A program made the position numbers and the translations under genes. 64,000 bases of DNA. Origin: JBFWRK01 sp050248955 (GTDB lineage: Bacteria > Actinomycetota > Acidimicrobiia > Acidimicrobiales > Ilumatobacteraceae). This document shows positions 15,747 through 27,107 of this stretch, in pieces (position 1 is the first letter of the stretch; each line of letters begins with the position of its first letter). Location: positions 124,001 through 188,000 of the forward strand of contig JBFWRK010000010.1 of the NCBI GenBank assembly GCA_050248955.1, read 5' to 3'. The notes under the pieces were generated by a model. The model did not search any database. It saw only the letters and a program-made list of their open reading frames with translations, and was not told the DNA's origin.

Positions 15747-18161
15747 TCAGGGCAGGTCGGGCCCGAGGTCGTAGGCCGGCCACTGGGCCACCTTCGCCAT
15801 CGCCCGATCCATCAGTGCGAGCAGCACGTCGCCGTGGTTCGCGAAGCGGGCGTTGACCATGATGCACCACGTGACGCCGTTCGCCTCGTGGACCATCATC
15901 GTCCGCGAACCCTGCAGCGCGCCGCTGTGACCCCAGGCGAGCCCGGAGCGGTAGTTCAGCAGCCCGAGCCCGTACCAGATCGAGTCGTCGCCCGGGTCCG
16001 TCGACGGTCGTGCCCGCATCGCTGAGAGCGACGACGCTGAGAGCAGGTCGGCGCCGGGTTTCGACGGGTCGAGTCCGTCCAGGATCCGCACCATGTCGAC
16101 CGGGGTGCCCATCCACGCGCCGGCGCCGGCGAGCGACTCCATGAAGAACCCGCCGCCCGGCTCGCCCGGCGGCGGCGTCACGTGGGCGACGTCGAGGGGC
16201 TGACGCTGGTACGTGCTGCCGATGTACATGTCGACCGCACCCCTCGGCAGCTGCGCTCGCTGGCGCACGACCTCGCTCCACGGCGCGCCCGTCACCTGCT
16301 CCACGACGAGGCTGAGCAAGCAGAAGTTCATGTTCGCGTAGCCGTACTTCGTGCCGGGATCGGCAGCGAGCCGCAGCCCGACGTACCACCTCGCCGCCTG
16401 CTCGCACGATGACGCGCCATTCGGACCGAACACGGCGCGGATCGTCTCGTTGTCGTTGAAGAACGGCTCCGGGCCGGTGACGAGACCGGATGTGTGCCCG
16501 AGCAGCTGGCGGATCGTGATCGATCGCAGACGCTGATCCGCGCCATTCGGCACTGGTACGCGAGCCGACAGCAAGGGCCAGACCAACGTGTCACGCGTGA
16601 GCGCGCCCTCCGCGATGAGCTGTTCGATGACGACCGCGGTCATCACCTTGCTCTGGCTCGCGATGCGGAAGTGGTGGTCGACGCGCAGCGGTTCACCTGT
16701 GGACACGTCCGCCGTGCCGTAGGAGCGCACGTAGACGACCTTGCCGTTCTTCGCGACGGCGACGGACGCACCCGCGTAGCCCGTCTCGCGGAGGAAGGAC
16801 TCGATCTCACCATCGAAACCGGTCAGCGACGGCGATCCCTGCGGGCCCGGTCCGATCGGCGCGATCGACGGATCAGCGGTCGCAGCGGGACCGAGGAAGA
16901 ATCCTGCGGCGTCGACGACGACATGCGTCCTCACCATCGGGTAGAGGCTGACGGTTGCGCCTTGCCCGGTCGGCACGATCGAGAACGAACCGATCGTCTG
17001 GCCGACGCGGTCGGCGGTGAGGATCGCCGCGAGCGGTCGTGGCGTGCGCGCCGGGTAGGCCGTGAGGTACAGCGGGCCGGTGGTCTCCGTCACCGTGACG
17101 TTCGCTGCCACGGCCGCGACGCTGGACGCGGCGAGCCCCGCCGGCAAGCGGAGAGGCAGGTCGGCGCGCATCCTGCCGACGAGCGCGCCGCGGTCGACGA
17201 TGCGCGTGTCGAGCTGACGGGCCGGACCGTCGGGGACGAACAACCCGTTCGTGCTCGCCGGCGCGCCGGCGCCGGACATCCAGCCGACGACGTCGACCAC
17301 GAGGTGCGTCCCGGTCTGTGAGAACAGCGACACCTGACCGGCCGCCCCGATCGGTGCGATGGCGAGGTTCGTGACCGTCGCTCCGGCCGCAGGCACGTTC
17401 AGGGTCGCTACGGTCGGCCGTGGCGTGCCGGTCGGCCAGACGGACACGAAGCCGGGCGCGAACGCCTCGGTCGCGGTCACGGCGAGGACGGCGGCCGACG
17501 CGCCGGCCGGGATGCCGGCGCGGCCGGTCACCTGGAGATCGAACGACGCGCCGAGCTCGAGCGGAGCGAGCCGCCCACCGGTCCCGTCACGCGTGTCCAG
17601 CAGGCGCGTCGGGGCAAGGGTCGTGAGTCGCCCGGCGCCGACCGAGCCGGATGCCCCGACGAAGACGCCGGCGAGGTCGACCACGAGATCGGTGCCGACG
17701 TTCGGGCGCATCGAGAACGTGCCGTCCGGACCCAGCGGGACGATCGCGAAGTTCGGGACGATCGCGCCACGCGCCGCCACGTTGAGGTTGGAGACGAGCG
17801 GCTGCGGGCTGCCGGTCGGCCAGGCGGTGAGGTGGCCGGCGCCGTCCACGTCGACCGCCGTGAGGTTGACGGCAGCCGCCACGAGCGTGCCCGCCGGCAT
17901 GCCGGATCGGCCGCCGACGTCGACCACGATCGTCTGGTCGGCGCCGACTCTGCCTGCTGGTCCGATGTCGGCCGTGCGCGTGTCGACGATCCGTACTGGC
18001 CCGACGGGCGCGAAGCTCGCTGCGGTGAGACCGCTCGGCAGTGCGGATCCGACCGTCGATCGCGCCGGAACCGCCGTCGCGGGCTCGATGAGCGGGCCGA
18101 CCGGCGCCAGTCCGAGGACGAGCGCGGCGATCACTCCCCCGCTGACCCACTGTCGCCTCAT
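15747..18161 (-). CDS. Secreted beta-lactamase-fold serine hydrolase with three DTR-type surface repeats
   Basis: 804 residues with a signal peptide (MRRQWVSGGVIAALVLGLAPVG...). Residues about 45-440 hold three ~130-residue repeats beginning VRIVDTR, TRLLDTRDGTG and RQLDTR and each ending VVDxxGxF/M, a surface module frequent in Acidimicrobiia and relatives. The C-terminal ~350 residues are a class C beta-lactamase/penicillin-binding-like domain: Ser502 in SQSK (SxxK), YAN (YGYANMNF) and HSG (WGHSGAL). Substrates in this family are diverse (peptidoglycan peptides, esters), so the reaction cannot be named. The ATG at 18161 has TAACGT ending eight bases upstream (leaderless). It is convergent with argG. 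Confidence 0.9.
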   Translation of the reverse strand: MRRQWVSGGVIAALVLGLAPVGPLIEPATAVPARSTVGSALPSGLTAASFAPVGPVRIVDTRTADIGPAGRVGADQTIVVDVGGRSGMPAGTLVAAAVNLTAVDVDGAGHLTAWPTGSPQPLVSNLNVAARGAIVPNFAIVPLGPDGTFSMRPNVGTDLVVDLAGVFVGASGSVGAGRLTTLAPTRLLDTRDGTGGRLAPLELGASFDLQVTGRAGIPAGASAAVLAVTATEAFAPGFVSVWPTGTPRPTVATLNVPAAGATVTNLAIAPIGAAGQVSLFSQTGTHLVVDVVGWMSGAGAPASTNGLFVPDGPARQLDTRIVDRGALVGRMRADLPLRLPAGLAASSVAAVAANVTVTETTGPLYLTAYPARTPRPLAAILTADRVGQTIGSFSIVPTGQGATVSLYPMVRTHVVVDAAGFFLGPAATADPSIAPIGPGPQGSPSLTGFDGEIESFLRETGYAGASVAVAKNGKVVYVRSYGTADVSTGEPLRVDHHFRIASQSKVMTAVVIEQLIAEGALTRDTLVWPLLSARVPVPNGADQRLRSITIRQLLGHTSGLVTGPEPFFNDNETIRAVFGPNGASSCEQAARWYVGLRLAADPGTKYGYANMNFCLLSLVVEQVTGAPWSEVVRQRAQLPRGAVDMYIGSTYQRQPLDVAHVTPPPGEPGGGFFMESLAGAGAWMGTPVDMVRILDGLDPSKPGADLLSASSLSAMRARPSTDPGDDSIWYGLGLLNYRSGLAWGHSGALQGSRTMMVHEANGVTWCIMVNARFANHGDVLLALMDRAMAKVAQWPAYDLGPDLP

Positions 18162-18245
18162 GACGCGCGACGTTAGGTGGCCGCTCGCCCACCGTGACCG
18201 CGCCCCTGCCGGCCGGCCGATGCGGTGGCTACGGTGTCCGCACCC

Positions 18246-18941
18246 ATGGCCGAGAGCATCGACTACTTCTCGAAGCAGCATCGCCTGCGGCGGTTCGCGA
18301 CCAAGGTCGCGCTGCGCGCCAGGGAACAGATGTTCGCCCGATTCGCCCGGACCGTGCCGTTCGACGAGCGAACGACGGTGATCGACGTCGGGGTCACCCC
18401 TGACCAGGACCTCGCCGACTCCAACTTCTTCGAGCGCCTGTACCCGTACCCGGGCAAGCTCACGGCGACGAGCATCGAGGACGCGAGCTTCCTCGAGGAC
18501 CGCTATCCCGGGCTCCGTTTCGTGCGCACCGACGGGTCAGGGCTCCCGTTCGCCGAGGGCGAGTTCGGCATCGCGTTCTCGTCCGCCGTGCTCGAACACG
18601 TCGGTGAGCGCGGGGCGCAGCGCCGGTTCGTCGAGGAGATCTGTCGCGTCGCCGACCGCTTCTACCTCACGACGCCGAACCGCTGGTTCCCGGTCGAGCT
18701 GCACACGTTCATCCCGTTGCTCCACTGGTTGCCGCAGCGTTGGCACCAAGCCGTGCTCCGTCGCTTGGGCAAGGACTTCTGGGCCGAGACGGCGAACCTG
18801 AACCTGCTGAGCGCGAACGAGCTCCGTGAGCTGTTCCCTCCGGGGACGACGGTGCGCATCGACCGTCATCGCACGCTCGGCTGGACGTCGAACCTGATCG
18901 CTCACGGACGCGTGGTCCGCGAGGTGCGGGCGGCGACGTAG
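18246..18941 (+). CDS. SAM-dependent methyltransferase (class I)
   Basis: 231 residues. A Rossmann-type methyltransferase: motif I region TTVIDVGVTPDQ (a variant of the usual GxGxG), an acidic ribose-binding position in TATSIEDASFLEDRYPG, FVRTDGSGLPFAEGEFGIAFSSAVLEHVG (motif II/III and the post-motif EHV typical of Methyltransf_11), and FYLTTPNRWFPVELHTFIPLLHWLP. The loss of the canonical glycine motif is notable, but similar actinobacterial proteins show it. A TACGGT hexamer ends about ten bases upstream of the ATG. Substrate unknown; the PNRWFPVExHTxxPLLHW block is typical of enzymes in polysaccharide or lipid loci, but nothing adjacent confirms that. Confidence 0.85.
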   Translation: MAESIDYFSKQHRLRRFATKVALRAREQMFARFARTVPFDERTTVIDVGVTPDQDLADSNFFERLYPYPGKLTATSIEDASFLEDRYPGLRFVRTDGSGLPFAEGEFGIAFSSAVLEHVGERGAQRRFVEEICRVADRFYLTTPNRWFPVELHTFIPLLHWLPQRWHQAVLRRLGKDFWAETANLNLLSANELRELFPPGTTVRIDRHRTLGWTSNLIAHGRVVREVRAAT

Positions 18942-18955
18942 ACGCCACGGCCTCG

Positions 18956-19183
18956 TCAGCCGGGTTCGTTCGGCTCGGCGTCACCGATGCCGAGCACCGC
19001 AGCTCCTGGCGAATCGGGGTCGATCTCGCCGTGCTGGTCCTCGTGGTCGGTTCGGTGACCGCTCGGGGGGTCGCCTGGCCGAGGGGTCGGCTCCGGGCTG
19101 TCCGGGATGTCCGGGATCGGCTTCGTCGGCGGGGGCACGTCGCTCGGCGGCGGGTCCATCGACCTGGTGTGGTGCTTCGACAT
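18956..19183 (-). CDS. Small proline-rich protein
   Basis: 75 residues, hydrophilic and disordered, with Pro/Asp-rich runs (DPPPSDVPPPTKPIPDIPDSPEPTPRPGD in part) and an acidic C-terminus. The ATG at 19183 has a clear GAGGAGG ribosome-binding site (CCGAGGAGGTTGTC), and this is the main reason for believing it is expressed. No family recognised; it is convergent with the methyltransferase and divergent from the YihY gene. Confidence 0.6.
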   Translation of the reverse strand: MSKHHTRSMDPPPSDVPPPTKPIPDIPDSPEPTPRPGDPPSGHRTDHEDQHGEIDPDSPGAAVLGIGDAEPNEPG

Positions 19184-19268
19184 GACAACCTCCTCGGCAA
19201 CCGGCGTACCCCGTGCCACCAGGGGGCAAACGCGGTTGACGGTCACCCCCGACGGGAAGGAGACGGCG

Positions 19269-20267
19269 ATGGATGCAGTGAAGCGTTGGATCGACGTGCG
19301 TCAACAACGCATCAGGCCGATCGCGTTCGTCGTCGGCGTGATCAAGAAGTTCGGTGACGACCGAGGCGGGCGGCTCGCCGCGCTCGTCGCCTACTACGGG
19401 TTCTTCTCGCTCTTCCCGGCGCTGCTGACGCTCGTGACGGTGCTCGCGTTCGTCCTCGAGGACCGCCCCGGGCTGCGCGAGGACATCGAGTCGTCGGCGA
19501 TCGGTCAGTTCCCGGTGATCGGCGACAGCATCGCCGGCGTTGCCGGCCAGCCGCTGACCGGCAACGTCACGGGCATCATCGTCGGTCTCGTCGGCGCACT
19601 CTGGGCTGGTCTCGGCGCGATGCAGGCGGCGCAAGACGCGATGAACGAGGCGTGGGGTGTGCCCCGGGTCGACAACCCGGGCTTCGTCGCCAAGCGCGTG
19701 CGCTCGCTGGTGATGCTCGCGGTTCTCGGCGGGATGCTGATCGCCACCTCGGCGCTCACCCAGGTGATCGCTGCGATCGAGATCTTCGGGCCGGTGTCCC
19801 GAGCACTCCTCTTCGTGGGTTCCGTCATGCTCACATCGGCCGTGTTCGTCGTCGCGTTCCGCGTGCTGACGGTTGCCGACGTGACGTGGCGCCAACTCGT
19901 CCCCGGTGCCGTCGTCGCCGGCACCGGGTACGCCGTGCTGCAACTCGTGGGTCAGTGGTACGTACGTCGCGTGCTCGCCGGCGCCGAGGACACGTACGGC
20001 ACGTTCGGCGTCGTCATCGGCCTGCTCTCCTGGCTCTACCTGCAGGCGCAGCTGACGATGATCGGCGCCGAGGTCAACGTCGTCGCCGCACGAGGGCTGT
20101 GGCCGCGCAGCTTGTTCGAGCGGACCGCGACCGATGCCGACCGCACGAGCCTCGCCTCGAAGGTGAAGGAGGCCCAGATCGCACCCGGCATGGACGTCGA
20201 GATCAGCTTCACGGACGCCGGAACGGATGACGCCCGTCCGGACGTCATCCGCCCGCCGGACTCATGA
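19269..20267 (+). CDS. YihY/virulence factor BrkB family membrane protein
   Basis: 332-residue integral membrane protein with about six transmembrane helices. Family hallmarks: AALVAYYGFFSLFPALL, GIIVGLVGALWAGLGAMQAAQDAMNEAWGVP, and TYGTFGVVIGLLSWLYLQAQLTMIGAEVN. The family is uncharacterised in bacteria, despite earlier annotation as RNase BN. The ATG at 19269 has AAGGAGA seven to eight bases upstream. The soluble C-terminal tail overlaps the convergent small membrane protein gene by six bases. Confidence 0.95.
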   Translation: MDAVKRWIDVRQQRIRPIAFVVGVIKKFGDDRGGRLAALVAYYGFFSLFPALLTLVTVLAFVLEDRPGLREDIESSAIGQFPVIGDSIAGVAGQPLTGNVTGIIVGLVGALWAGLGAMQAAQDAMNEAWGVPRVDNPGFVAKRVRSLVMLAVLGGMLIATSALTQVIAAIEIFGPVSRALLFVGSVMLTSAVFVVAFRVLTVADVTWRQLVPGAVVAGTGYAVLQLVGQWYVRRVLAGAEDTYGTFGVVIGLLSWLYLQAQLTMIGAEVNVVAARGLWPRSLFERTATDADRTSLASKVKEAQIAPGMDVEISFTDAGTDDARPDVIRPPDS

Positions 20268-20630
20268 CGCCGCGATGCGAGCCGGCTGCACCTTGCTGTT
20301 CGCGCTCTCCGGCCCGGTCGGCTCCGCGGGGAGAATCGTCGGGTCGATCGTCGGCCGCCGACGCAGCTTCACCGCTGCCGCAACCGTGATGGCCACGACC
20401 GCGAGCACGGCCCACCGCATCCAGTGCGATTTGCGGGGCGGCGGCGTCACGCCAGGGAGCTTCTCAGCGACCGCGCGGGCAAGGTTGCCGGCCGTGGACG
20501 CCGCTGCGGCCGCAACGTCGGAACCCGACTCGGCGGCGCTGCGGCCGAGGTCGGTGGCGGTCTTGCGCAGGTCGTGCGCAGCCTCGCTCGCTTCGTGGGC
20601 AAGGTGGGTGACGGTGTCGGTCAGCGTCAT
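20262..20630 (-). CDS. Small helical membrane-anchored protein
   Basis: 122 residues: an N-terminal amphipathic helical region rich in Ala/Thr/Ser (TDTVTHLAHEASEAAHDLRKTATDLGRSAAESG in part), a single transmembrane helix (WMRWAVLAVVAITVAAAV) and a short Pro-rich tail. It resembles DUF883/YqjD-like or other membrane-tethered actinobacterial proteins, but I cannot assign a family. The ATG at 20630 has GGAGGAG upstream. Its 3' end overlaps the YihY gene convergently by six bases. Confidence 0.7.
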   Translation of the reverse strand: MTLTDTVTHLAHEASEAAHDLRKTATDLGRSAAESGSDVAAAAASTAGNLARAVAEKLPGVTPPPRKSHWMRWAVLAVVAITVAAAVKLRRRPTIDPTILPAEPTGPESANSKVQPARIAAS

Positions 20631-20717
20631 GGCGCGCTCCTCCAAGGGTGGGCGATCGCTCACCAGGTACCCGAGATCGCGGACGCGGAAACCCGGGCCC
20701 ACCTACAGTCGTCTGCC

Positions 20718-21965
20718 ATGCCATTGCCGCGAGCCGGGGAGAGCACCGAGGACGTGGTCGCCGCGCTGGAGGCGATGCGAGCCGGCGACGTGCGCTGGAA
20801 GGATGGCCGGGCGTTCACGCTCGCCTACTTCGCGGGCCACGAGGTGCACGATCTCGCGGCTCACGTGTTCGGCTCGTTCATGACGGACAACGCGCTCAAC
20901 ACGGATGCCTTCCCGAGCCTCCGGCGGATCCAGGCGGAGGTCGTCGAGATCGTCGCCGGGTGGCTCGATGCTCCTCCCGAGGCGGCCGGCTTCATGACGA
21001 GCGGCGGCACGGAGAGCATCCTGCTGGCGGTGAAGGCAGCCCGCGAGCGTGGCCGAGCGGAACGCTCGATCAGCACACCGAACATCGTGCTGCCGACGTC
21101 CGCCCACGCCGCGTTCGAGAAGGGCGCGTACTACTTCGACGTCGCGTCGCGGCGGGTGCCGGTGGGTGACGACTGGCGGGCGGATGTGGCAGCAATGGAC
21201 GCGGCGGTGGACGACGACACCGTGCTCGTCGTCGGCTCGGCCCCGCAGTACCCGCAGGGCGTCATCGATCCGATCGAGGACATCGCCGCGCTCGCGGCGA
21301 GCCGCGACATCAACTGCCACGTCGATGCCTGCATGGGTGGCGTGACGCTCCCCTACCTCGCTCGGCTCGGGCACGACGTCCCGCCGTGGAACTTCGCCGT
21401 CGAGGGCGTCACGTCGATGTCGGTCGATCTCCACAAGTTCGGCTACACGGGCAAGGGCGCGTCGGTGATCCTCCATCGCGACAAGCACCTGCGGAAGTAC
21501 CAGACCTATGCGACGGACAACTGGCTCGGCGGTCTGTACGGCTCGTCCGGCGTGCTCGGCACCAAGTCGGGCGGACCCATGGCCGCGGCGTGGGCGGTGA
21601 TGCACCACCTCGGCGACGAGGGGTACCTCCGTCTCACCGCGGCGGCGCGCCGAGCGACGGAAGCGCTCGTGACGGGCATCCGCGCGATGCCGGCGTTGAC
21701 GCTGAGAGCGGAACCGGACACGATGCTCGTCGCGTTCGGTGCCGCGGACCCGGCGGAGCTGAACATCTTCGCCCTCGCCGACGCGCTCTGGAGGCGCGGT
21801 TGGTACCTCGACCGTCAGGGCCCGCCCGATTCGTTGCACTGCACCGTGAACGCGGTGCACGACGGCCTGATCCCTGGCTTTCTCGAGGAGCTGCGGGACT
21901 CGATCGACGAGGTCACGACAACTCGTGCCGAGGGTGAGCGCGGCGCGTACGGCACGGTGGAATGA
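20718..21965 (+). CDS. PLP-dependent lyase/decarboxylase, sphingosine-1-phosphate lyase-like
   Basis: 415-residue group II PLP decarboxylase-fold enzyme. Blocks include FMTSGGTESILLAVKAAR (phosphate-binding loop), HVDACMGGVTLPYLARLG (Asp contacting the pyridine nitrogen) and SVDLHKFGYTGKGASVIL with PLP-binding Lys240. The HKFGYTxKG form and GGTESILLA are closer to sphingosine-1-phosphate lyases than to glutamate decarboxylases, so cleavage of a phosphorylated amino alcohol is the family-based guess; aromatic or aspartate decarboxylation is an alternative. TACAGT ends eight bases before the ATG at 20718. It is followed by the TauE gene after 70 bases of GACGCGGACGC-like repeats. Confidence 0.85.
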   Translation: MPLPRAGESTEDVVAALEAMRAGDVRWKDGRAFTLAYFAGHEVHDLAAHVFGSFMTDNALNTDAFPSLRRIQAEVVEIVAGWLDAPPEAAGFMTSGGTESILLAVKAARERGRAERSISTPNIVLPTSAHAAFEKGAYYFDVASRRVPVGDDWRADVAAMDAAVDDDTVLVVGSAPQYPQGVIDPIEDIAALAASRDINCHVDACMGGVTLPYLARLGHDVPPWNFAVEGVTSMSVDLHKFGYTGKGASVILHRDKHLRKYQTYATDNWLGGLYGSSGVLGTKSGGPMAAAWAVMHHLGDEGYLRLTAAARRATEALVTGIRAMPALTLRAEPDTMLVAFGAADPAELNIFALADALWRRGWYLDRQGPPDSLHCTVNAVHDGLIPGFLEELRDSIDEVTTTRAEGERGAYGTVE

Positions 21966-22035
21966 GGTCGCCGACGCGGACGCGGTCGCCGACGCGGACG
22001 CCGCCATCGGTGCCGACGTCGGCGTCGGCTGATCG

Positions 22036-22767
22036 ATGAGCGCCGGTGAACTGGTCGCCGTCGTCGCCATCGTGTTCCTGGCCGCTTCGGTGCAGACGAC
22101 CACCGGTTTCGGGTTCTCGCTCACTGCGGTGCCGCTCATGGCGCTCGCCGTCGACACTCGCACTGCGAGCATGCTCGCCGCCGTCCTCAGCCTGACGACG
22201 AGCGCAACGCAGGCGTGGCAAGGTCGCGCGGACATCGTGTGGCCGCTCGCGAAGCGACTCTGCACGGCCGCTGCGATCGGGATGCCGGTCGGGCTGCTCA
22301 TGTTCGCCCGCGCTGACGACCGGTTGCTCCGGGTGTTCCTCGGCATCACCACGCTCGTCCTCGTGGCCCTGCTCGTGCACGGCATCGACCTCTCGCGGGC
22401 CGGTCGAAGCATCGACTGGGTGGCAGGGTCGGTGGCCGGCGTGCTGACCACGTCGCTCTCGACGAACGGCCCACCGCTCGTGTTCGTCCTGCAGGGCAGG
22501 CGGCTGTCGCCGGCGCAGTTCCGAGCCACGGTGACGACGATCTTCTCGCTCACCGGGATCGTGGGGGTCGGCGGGCGGGTCGCCGTCGGCGGGCTCACCC
22601 GCGACGTCGTGGTCGCCTGCGCTCTTGCTCCCCTGCCGCTGCTCGCCGGCATGGCCATCGGCTTCCGCTTGCGCCGCCGTCTCGACCCCGAGCGCTTCCG
22701 GCGGGCGGTGATGGCGTTGCTGGTGCTCGCCGCGCTCAGCGCGATCGCGGCGGGCCTGAGGGGCTGA
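22036..22767 (+). CDS. TauE/SafE-family sulfite/organic anion exporter
   Basis: 243-residue membrane protein with 7-8 helices typical of TauE/SafE (DUF81). The N-terminal block VQTTTGFGFSLTAVPLMAL and the repeated half FSLTGIVGVGG show the internal duplication of the family. Members export sulfite, sulfoacetate or other small anions. The ATG at 22036 lies in a repeat-rich leader (21970-22035). Cargo cannot be assigned; the neighbour upstream is a PLP lyase and the gene downstream is glycine-controlled gcvP. Confidence 0.85.
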   Translation: MSAGELVAVVAIVFLAASVQTTTGFGFSLTAVPLMALAVDTRTASMLAAVLSLTTSATQAWQGRADIVWPLAKRLCTAAAIGMPVGLLMFARADDRLLRVFLGITTLVLVALLVHGIDLSRAGRSIDWVAGSVAGVLTTSLSTNGPPLVFVLQGRRLSPAQFRATVTTIFSLTGIVGVGGRVAVGGLTRDVVVACALAPLPLLAGMAIGFRLRRRLDPERFRRAVMALLVLAALSAIAAGLRG

Positions 22768-22828
22768 TCTCGACGCGGTCCGTCCGCAGCGGCAGTGCTG
22801 TGAGTAGCCTGGATCCTGCCGATGAACC

Positions 22829-23013
22829 CGATCGGGAGAGCCACTGCTGCAGCCAGCGCAGGGCGCCGAAGGAGCAACCTCCCCGGAATCTCTCAGGCAA
22901 ACGGACCGACTGGGTGAGGCAACGCTGGAAAGCAGATGGGCGTGCCCATCTCACCGACGGGGAAAGCCCTCCGGGGTGAAGCTCTCAGGTGCCGAGAACA
23001 GCGGGGGAACCGA
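22829..23013 (+). promoter_or_regulatory. Tandem glycine riboswitch upstream of gcvP
   Basis: Two consecutive glycine aptamers are readable. Aptamer I has CGGGAGAGCC, GCCGAAGGAGCAACCTCCC and AATCTCTCAGGCAAACGGACC (about 22833-22908). Aptamer II has GCTGGAAAGCAG, CACCGACGGGGAAAGCCCTCC and AAGCTCTCAGGTGCCGAGAACAG (about 22923-23008). These match the conserved cores of the Rfam glycine class (GGAGAG..GCCGAAGGAGCAA..CTCTCAGGCAAA). The element ends about 30 bases before the gcvP start, whose GGAGGTGCC ribosome-binding site follows, so glycine binding should turn on gcvP expression. Confidence 0.95.
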
Positions 23014-23039
23014 CAACGGACGATCCTCCCGGAGGTGCC

Positions 23040-25904
<2,865 letters not shown>

Positions 25905-25963
25905 TGGGCGGCCCGCGATCCGGGATCACGGTGCCGCCCGCGCGATCGACGTACGGTTCGGGG

Positions 25964-26665
25964 ATGGCTGAGGGAACACCCAACATCGGCGACCTGTTCG
26001 GAGCGCTGGGCGGCAACCCGCTGAACGCGGTCGGCAAGACGTTCGAACAGCTGAAGCGCGGCGCCGGCGACCTCATCGCCGCGGTCGAGATGATGCGCAC
26101 CGCGATGGAGAACCTCAACAACGTCGTGTCGCGCGTGAACCGACTGCTCGACGACATCGAGGAACCCGTTCGGGTCACCGTGCCGCAGATCACCCGGGCG
26201 GTGAAGCTGGCGAACACGATCGTCGACCAGATGGTCGATCCGATCGAACGTGTCGCTCCCGGGCTCAACCGGCTCGCCGACACGCTCTCCTCGCAGTCGC
26301 TGACGAACATGCCGAAGCAGCTCGGCGAGTTCCTCGACACGCTGTCCGACCTCGGTCACCGTCTCGCGCCGCTCTCGCAGCTCGCCGAGACCGCCGGCGG
26401 GTTCTTCGGGCTGCGCGGACTCGCCGGCATCTCGGGCTCGACACGGGCGACGCCGCCTACGAGTGCACCCGCCCCGCCTGCACCGGTGAAGCGAGCTGTC
26501 GCGAAGCGACCTGCGACGAAGAAACCGGCGGCGAAGCGCGTGCCCACCAAGAAAGCCGCGGCGAAGAAGACCGCCGCGAAGCGGGCTGCCGCGAAGAAGC
26601 CGGTTGCGAAGAAGGCCGCGAGGAAGACGGCTGCGAGGAGGACAGCTGCGAGGAAGACGACGTAG
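25964..26665 (+). CDS. Phasin-like helical protein with Lys/Ala-rich histone H1-like tail
   Basis: 233 residues. Residues 1-150 are helical and resemble phasin/HBHA-type amphipathic proteins (FEQLKRGAGDLIAAVEMMRTAMENLNNVV, IDQMVDPIERVAPGLNRLADTL in part). Residues about 165-233 are a PAKKAAAKK-type tail made of repeated KK/KR-P/A-A motifs, as in HupB and histone H1-like proteins, able to bind nucleic acid or polyanions. The ATG at 25964 follows TACGGT (25952-25957) by six bases. A role in coating granules or DNA is suggested by composition only. The gene is 59 bases downstream of gcvP but appears to have its own promoter. Confidence 0.75.
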   Translation: MAEGTPNIGDLFGALGGNPLNAVGKTFEQLKRGAGDLIAAVEMMRTAMENLNNVVSRVNRLLDDIEEPVRVTVPQITRAVKLANTIVDQMVDPIERVAPGLNRLADTLSSQSLTNMPKQLGEFLDTLSDLGHRLAPLSQLAETAGGFFGLRGLAGISGSTRATPPTSAPAPPAPVKRAVAKRPATKKPAAKRVPTKKAAAKKTAAKRAAAKKPVAKKAARKTAARRTAARKTT

Positions 26666-26670
26666 CCGGC

Positions 26671-27007
26671 TCAGGCCAGGCAGCGTGCCGCCCGCATGAT
26701 GGTGTCCTTGACGTTGTCCTCGCTGGTGAGGGCCAGGGCGTCGTCGACGTGGAGCCATCGGATCGCGGCAGTGGGGTGTTCGGAGCGCGCGTGGTCTGGA
26801 TGCTGGGTGGCGAAGAAGAAGCGGAGATCGGCTGGGCGGGTGGACGATGAGCGCGGATGCGGTGAGGTGGAGCGCCGACGATCGGTCCCAAGGAGTGCCC
26901 TCGTGCACCCGCGAGAGCACCTGGGCGACGTCGAGTGCCTCGACATCGCTGCGCGGTTCGTACTGCTGCAGGTACGTCATCACGAGGTCGCTCGCCTCGT
27001 CGCTCAC
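26671..27007 (-). pseudogene. NUDIX hydrolase remnant with its Nudix box deleted
   Basis: The 5' part reads MSDEASDLVMTYLQQYEP...TPWDRSSALHLTASALIVHPP, the usual start of a NUDIX protein up to the first strand. It then jumps, with a frame change near 26846-26852, to ADLRFFFATQHPDHARSEHPTAAIRWLHVDDAL...DNVKDTIMRAA, the usual end of the same family. Everything between the two parts, including the catalytic GxxxxxExxxxxxREUxEExGU box (roughly 60-70 residues), is missing and the two pieces are in different frames. This is a deletion pseudogene. A functional NUDIX paralogue is at 38344-39078. Start is GTG 27007. Confidence 0.8.
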
Positions 27008-27107
27008 GAATCGAGTATTCCAGCGAGCAGTCGACGGCCGAGCACACCGCTTGGGTTACGTCGCCGCGCAAGCAATGCCGGTCCGCCGCTGGCGGGCCAC
27101 GAGCGTC

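Noticed and set aside
15619..16407. Minus-strand open frame overlapping the end of argG
   Set aside because: It is a shifted frame of the beta-lactamase-fold gene; the SxxK/YxN/HxG frame is clearly the coding one.
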